Below, piece by piece: positions 58,600 to 64,000 of a DNA stretch of 64,000 nucleotides. The position numbers and the translations under genes are program-made. Origin of the DNA: Symbiodinium natans (Eukaryota; Sar; Dinophyceae; Suessiales; Symbiodiniaceae); NCBI GenBank assembly GCA_905221605.1, contig CAJNDS010001169.1, positions 310,001 to 374,000 of the forward strand. The letters are read 5' to 3'. The notes under the pieces are model-generated. The model saw nothing but the letters and a program-made list of their open reading frames with translations. It searched no databases and had not been told where the DNA came from. Each line of letters begins with the position of its first letter. The first letter of the stretch is position 1.

Positions 58600-60180
58600 T
58601 AAACCGGAAACCCGAATCCCGACACCGCCGCTACTCGGAACCACTCCTCATCAGTTGGCGGGAGCGACGCCGAAGTCGACGCACTTCAGAGTGCATGAAA
58701 TGAAAACCTGGATTGATTGTAGGGGGCTTCAAGGGTGTAGGGTCTAGGGTTCAGCACTTAAGGTCTAGTGCAACTGAGCTACCCGAAGAAGGAACCACAT
58801 TACTTACCAAAGGTGCCGATCATGCTAACATGAGCTTATAGTTCCTTAGCAGCAGCCCAGCAACAGAAGTTCGCCAGAATGAGGCTCATGAGGAAGACAA
58901 AAACCACCAACCACCTCGGATCATTTGCTGGGGCCAGCGAAACCCTAAACCCCAAAAAGCCTTTGAGAGGAATAGCCGACCTGGAACTCACAACTCACAT
59001 CGAAGTGTTGGCACACCTGCGTGAGCGCGTCAGCACCATCGCTTCCAGCGCCCCCAAGGTCGCAAAGCCCAAGAAGATCATCAAGGTGCTCACCTAGGGG
59101 CTCAGGAACCCCTAAACCCTTTAGAGGGCTTAGGGGCTTATATAAACCCTTTCGAGGGCCACTAGAGGGCTTAGGATGGCTTAGGAGCTCCGACAGACTC
59201 TTTCACAAGAGCAACAGTCAGAAGACGTCCTAAAGCTTGAACCCTGAGCCCAGACACCAGGAAGCCGCCCAGAGCTGCAACAAAGGACTGGCAGAAGCCA
59301 GGATCCGTGACAAGATAGACACGGTGCGTCAGCTGCCTTGGGCAAGGAGGGCTGAGGGGCCTGCTTTGGGGGGGGGGGGGGGGCCTCTGTGTGGTGGATT
59401 TCTTGATAAGGAGTCGCCTTATTTGAAAAGATCCATACCCCCAACTTCCGAAAGAACATACTCCAGGAATACTCCTGAAACGATCTAAAGGATCCTACAA
59501 AGACTTTTGGACCTTCTTTAAGTAAGGGGTCTTCAAAATCCTGCGCAACATATTCCACACTCCTCTACACCCGACACCAGGGCCCTCAAGCGAGGCTCAG
59601 CAGAGTTGGCAGCAGCGCGGGCGTGACCAGGAGGCTCATGATGACCACCTGCCCAGAACTCTCTGAAACTTCTGGGATGTACTTTGGGTCCCTGTTTGAC
59701 ATACTGAGCAAGGGGTTTACGGAGCTGTCAAAGTGGGGTGATAGAGAACTGCTCACCTCCGAGAATTGGTCATTTGAGGCGTCAAGCCTAGGCGTTTTAA
59801 ACCTGTGTTTTCTTTTTGCCTGTTCTGGGGAGGAGGAGGAAATTGGAATTGAGGGCAGAAGAGGACTGATCCCTTTCTAATGTGTTCCTTTTCCAATGTG
59901 TTCCAGATTGTTCCAGAAACTCCAACAGCTTAATTTCGGGCACAGCGTCCTTTTGGGAGGGGTCCGCAGCTCTTGAAACCCCAAACCCAAACCTTCACAG
60001 GGGGCTTGGGGCCCATATCATGAATGCAAGCCCATGAAGGGCCTATGCTGTCATGTGCGTCGAGCCCGTTTACGTTTAGGGCTGCAAGTTTGAGGATCAG
60101 AAAGGAGGCCGAACGTGGTCGGCGTCTTTTGTATCTTGGAATGCCGCTTTCTACCTAAACCCTCAGCCATCAACCCCCGA
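58600..60180. other. Mixed region, no gene supported
   Basis: Open + strand runs at 58880-59097 (HIEVLAHLRERVSTIASSAP) and 59623-59880 have plausible protein composition, but their antisense frames are also open. A run of about fifteen G lies near 59368-59383. Confidence 0.3.
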
Positions 60181-60189
60181 CCCCAAGCC

Positions 60190-60300
60190 CCCTCCTCGGC
60201 AGCGCAGAGCACCCACTTTGGGGGCCCATGTGGGAAGTCGAAAGCCACGGAGTGCACCCCGTCAACGGCCAGAGTGTTCAGCAGAAACTCGGCCGCTTAG
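60190..60300 (-). CDS. Exon candidate, unknown protein
   Basis: Reads AEFLLNTLAVDGVHSVAFDF then PHGPPKWVLCAAEEG. It is GC-rich at third positions, and GCGGCCGAG at the upper edge could be an acceptor. Family unknown. Confidence 0.4.
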
Positions 60301-60947
60301 GGATCCGGGTGTAGTTTTGAGGGTTGTTGAAATAGCCATCGCCCTTAAACCCTAGAGCTCTTGCGAGCCCCTCAAAACACGCAGTAGGTGGCCGGCGTAG
60401 GTTCCGGGGCTTAGGACTTAAGCCTTGGGGTTGAGGGTGTGGGTTTTAGGTGTTTAGGACATGCACCCTTTTTTCCGGAATTTTCAACACCGCTTCGCAA
60501 GATTCTTCTGTGTGCCCGGGCGGGGAAGGGGGGGGAGCTGGAATAGTGTCCTTCACCTTTTGCTTATGTATACCATTGCATAAGGGTACCATGAACGTTG
60601 CAGCCGGGCGACGAAAGAGCTCCCAGGCAAAAAAGCCACAAAGCAAGTGCCGTAGCCTCGGTGGAGGCGGGAAGTTCGAGTATTCGGAAGGATTTCTAGC
60701 AGGGACCCTCCTACAACTTCCAATTTCACAAGTAGTCCTTGCATAACCCCGGTACTTCCCTTATAGTTACCGGCGCCTCCTTACTGTGGTCTCACAAGTT
60801 TTGTAGGCACAAGGCCGTAGCTGATTGAGGGTTGGAGGGTTTTCGGTCTTTATGGTCTTGAGTCTTCAGGTTGCTGGGTGTTTCTGAGAGACCTGCAGGA
60901 AACCCTGAACCCCACAAATTAGACCCCAAACCTTTGAACATGTGTAG

Positions 60948-61020
60948 GACGCGTGGCTGAGAAAGGTCTGGTCGCCCAGTTTGTCCATCAAGGCTGCCCG
61001 CAAATCGCCTTTCAGGATCT
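60948..61020 (-). CDS. Exon candidate, unknown protein
   Basis: Reads LKGDLRAALMDKLGDQTFL on the minus strand after an AAAG acceptor-like site. Amphipathic helix character. Family unknown. Confidence 0.4.
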
Positions 61021-61216
61021 AGCGTCTAGGGCTTTAGGGGTAAAAGTATCAGAAGCCGGCTTAGGTGAAGAGCTACATCTGAACCCTGCCTGGAGACCCC
61101 CCCCCCCCCCGCCCCGGACTTGAAGATAGGCTATGGTGCTTTAGTGGTTTATGTTTGTGAAACCCTAAACCGTACACCCTATATAAACCCTGAAAGGCTT
61201 CTGGAGTCCAAGGAAC

Positions 61217-61292
61217 CTTGCACGTAAGCGTTGAAAGCGTCCAAACCCGAGTCGTGCGACAGCTCCACCGTGGGCTGAACCACCGGCCCATC
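61217..61292 (-). CDS. Exon candidate, unknown protein
   Basis: Reads DGPVVQPTVELSHDSGLDAF then NAYVQG and ends at CAAG|GTTCC, a usable GT donor. It is flanked by telomere-like sequence on its left. It may form one gene with the islands at 60948-61020 and 60190-60300, same strand and reading order. No family recognised. Confidence 0.4.
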
Positions 61293-61759
61293 TTCTTCCT
61301 AGCTTAGCCCCTTTAAAGCAAATGAGGGGTTGAGGCTTGTGGTCTAAGGTTTGAAGTGGCCCTTTAGAAGTTCCCAAACCCACAGAAAAAGGGGGCAAAT
61401 GAGGTAATCTCAAGTCCTCCCTAGCTTCAGAACCAGAGCTGCATCGGAAGAGCAAAGAACTGAACTCCTCCTCCTCAGGGATTCAATAGATTCGTCTTAG
61501 CCTCTGGCCGACAAGCGTCTGAAATAAGCAGGCCAGGATCGGGTCTTTTCCCCCCCGTCTCCAGCCCTTCCCCACCCCACCACCAACAACACCAACCAGA
61601 GCTGCAAGAGGCACCCCGACACTGGGAGCAGCAGTGGCATCCCGTCGCATGCACGGCTCGCTGCAACTGCCGCACCCTAACACTCCCTAAAACTCCCGTG
61701 TGTTTGCGTTCTACAAGTATGGCACACAAGAGGAGTCGGGCATTTGAGATCATATTCTG

Positions 61760-63242
61760 TCACCTATCTTGGGGAGTACTCTCCTCCGCCTCTGAGAGGG
61801 AGGTCACCTCTTTGGATGTGCCGGAAGCCTCCGAGACAGAGCAGACGGCCGACCCACCTGCGGATACAGTCGACGCAAAAAGCTCATTTACCAGCGTTTC
61901 CAACGGCTGGCGGTCGGACGGATCCGAACATTTGCATCTCCGGATATCGAAGGCTGCGAACTGCTGCAGCATCTCTTCGTGGCCCTGGGCTTTCTGGCCC
62001 AGCGCCCACATCGACGGCGCTAGAACAACAATGTAGCCTGGAAGCAAGATCAAGACCAGAAGAAGGTTGTTCAAGAAATGGTTGAGCCCACGGTCGGATG
62101 CAAGTGGTGACAATTCCTGTGGTGAGGACCAGCTCCATACTAGGAGAGCAGCAATGCAAACACAGCCTTGCAGGATGTCCAGCAGCATGGTAGTTAAAAG
62201 CCAACGCGGCAGCCACAACGGCACGAAGTGGACGGGCTCGCAACCAGATTTTTTCACAAAGGTGGCCAACTCCACAATGCACCTTTGCTGGCTTGGAGAC
62301 CCTAACAACTCAACTTGTAGCCTCTCTACAGGAGTAGGAAGCCCAAACAAAACTAAAATCCTGAGTCGAGGCGAAAGCCAGCCAAGGCTCCACAAACGGT
62401 CCAGGTATGACTCATCATACAACATAAGGAACTGCGAAGACCGTGCAACGAAAACAGGAAGGGCTGCGATGCCGGACGCTTTCTGACGAGCGTCCGTCTG
62501 CTCGATGCATAGCCTGTCTAGCCACAGCGTCGGCTTGCGTTCTCCACACGTGGCGTGCTGACCCAAGAAGAGGACTTGAAAGAAGATGCCCAGCACCACA
62601 AGCCAAGAAACAGCTACGAAGAAAATGGTGTCCTAGGTGTATACCAGCCAACCATTTCAAAACACATGCATGTATATAAATGTGGACATATACATACATA
62701 GAAGTATATAGAAAACCTAGATCCAGGGTCTACCAAAAAAGACAAGAGAGTGACTTCAAAACTTGGTACCCCAGTGTCTCTGTCATAGCCACTTCGTCGA
62801 CCGATGCCACGGCAAGAGGCTGCCAAAAAAATCAGGACCAGAACCAAGGCCACGGCCTCCAGGGCCTGCCAGAGAGTTCTGTGAAGGATAACTTAAAGCT
62901 GTTTGGGGGCTTGGGATATTTATGCTATAACAACATACATCTCCCCCCGAATAGTGGAAGAAGTTTTTAGACCCTCACCCCATGTTCGGTTGAGGAGCGG
63001 GGGGGGGCAATCCATATTAGGGGGGGGGAGAGCGATTCTGGGTGACTTACCTTAACTTCCCTATAAAATTTATAAAAGCAACCCGTAAACCAGCACCAAA
63101 GGCTACAGGAGTCTGCTGCCTTGCCCAGGTTCAGCACGCGGCACAGTGCCAGATACTTGGGCCATCCATCCGAGGACCAGGAATGGCTCACAAAGATATC
63201 GACTTCAAAGGCTTGGGTGCTCACATCCTCATCCAGGTGCAT
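61760..63242 (-). CDS. TIR-like 'VSHSW' multi-pass membrane protein (dinoflagellate type)
   Basis: Four exons: 63051-63242, 62724-62865, 62391-62613 and 61760-62282 (stop). They sum to 1080 nt, about 359 residues, in phase throughout. The N-terminus holds FEVDIFVSHSWSSDGWPKYL, resembling the first strand of TIR-type domains. Later come LWLDRLCIEQTD, LPVFVARSSQFL and, after splicing, YLDRLWCIVELATF. Hydrophobic stretches (VALVLVLIFLAA; WLVVLGIFFQVLFLG; LLTTMLLDILQG; LLLVLILLPGYIVVL) suggest at least four membrane segments. The C-terminus is acidic and Ser/Glu-rich. The first intron begins with a canonical GTAAGT; the next two use GA donors. I recall such proteins as a large multicopy family in Symbiodiniaceae; function is unknown, with signalling or NAD-related activity only an analogy to TIR domains. 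A further 5' exon may exist at 63383-63477. Confidence 0.85.
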
Positions 63243-63382
63243 GTCTTTACCTCAAGGAACCGAGGGCTTCATGGGCGCGCAGGGGCTTCGTGGGAAATAC
63301 TTACAAGGATGCTGAGGAGGCATGCCATCAAACCCAAACTAAACCCTAAACCTTGCCAAGTTGCGGAAAACCGACCCAAATC

Positions 63383-63477
63383 CTTGTAAGATGTCGGAGC
63401 CAGCAACAGTTCTGAGGAGGCCTCGCTGCAAAACATCCTCAATCTCCGGCCTCTTCGATAGAATGTCCATTGTCAGG
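63383..63477 (-). CDS. Exon candidate upstream of the VSHSW gene
   Basis: The minus strand reads MDILSKRPEIEDVLQRG followed by LLRTVAGSDILQG, with an ATG at 63470 and no stop. Codon use resembles the neighbouring exons. It could be the first exon of the VSHSW gene or the 3' end of another gene. No family recognised. Confidence 0.4.
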
Positions 63478-64000
63478 GTGAAACTGAACGGAAGGATTTG
63501 GATTTAGGGTCTGGGGTCAAGGGTTCGGGGCTTTATTCTCATCTTAGTTGGAGGCGTGGCGCTTCGAGGGTTTCGACGCTTCTTACAAGGTACGATAGAT
63601 CCACCCTCGTTGAAGGTCATACATCCACTGGAGCTCGCATGTTGTAGCATGCATGCTGTCGCACCCCGTTCAGGGTTGTTTGGGGCGTGGGCTGCTTGGG
63701 ATTGGGGTTTGGGGTTTGCGGCTTGGGTGCAGCTCGAAACATCGCCCCATGTACTGCAGCCGGCGTTTCAAAACTGCATGGCTGTAGCTCATGAGGAGGC
63801 TTTCTAGAACAGGTCGAACGTTTCGGGTCCCCACACACTGTAAACCCTGCGTAACGGCTATACGCACCCAGAACCAATTCAGGATTGAGGGCTTCAACAA
63901 TCGCGATCCACAAACCAAATTCCTGAACACGAAATGAAGTTACAGCCGAGTGAAGCCTGGCGCCCCGTCGTAGCTTTTGAGACATCGGCCAAAGGCACGG

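Noticed and set aside
1-64000. Window as a true chromosome end (subtelomere)
   Set aside because: Telomere-like heptamers are spread evenly in both orientations across 64 kb and fall in introns between conserved exons; no terminal tandem block is present at either edge.

Overview
The window reads as nuclear DNA of a dinoflagellate-like eukaryote. From end to end it is filled with degenerate copies of TTTAGGG/CCCTAAA, the telomere repeat type of dinoflagellates and plants. There are no long intact ORFs of bacterial type, microsatellites are common, and the genes are broken into exons of about 27-140 nt. When these small GC-rich islands are read on the minus strand they join in phase into recognisable proteins. 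Four genes can be named with good support. All are on the minus strand, so the window looks like one unidirectional gene array, as is known for dinoflagellates.

Layout, left to right in + coordinates (transcription runs right to left). (1) <152-5560: a gene with a ubiquitin-like N-terminus followed by leucine-rich repeats, running off the left end. (2) 5836-9306: an LC8-type dynein light chain in six exons. (3) about 9850-17325: an unidentified multi-exon gene; a 2.7-kb element with inverted ends (10226-12958), holding a 92-bp tandem array and a striking palindrome array, appears to sit inside it. (4) 18484 to about 28975: a glycoside-hydrolase family 15 (glucoamylase / phosphorylase-kinase-subunit type) gene in at least 18 exons. 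(5) 29-61 kb: the same landscape with scattered minus-strand exon candidates that I cannot name, a minisatellite island at 40.35-42.0 kb, a telomere-repeat-poor stretch at 36.1-37.3 kb, and several microsatellites. (6) 61760-63242: a multi-pass membrane protein with a TIR-like 'VSHSW' N-terminus, a type I know as abundant in dinoflagellates.

The most interesting signal is how the genes are built. Introns consist largely of telomere-like repeats. In transcript sense they often start G-rich (TTTAGGG-like) and end C-rich (CCCTAAA-like) before the acceptor. By my placement about two thirds of the introns use GC rather than GT as donor, with AG|G acceptors. Exon joins were chosen by phase and by family motifs; transcript data would settle them. 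No rRNA, tRNA, CRISPR array or promoter motif could be supported.
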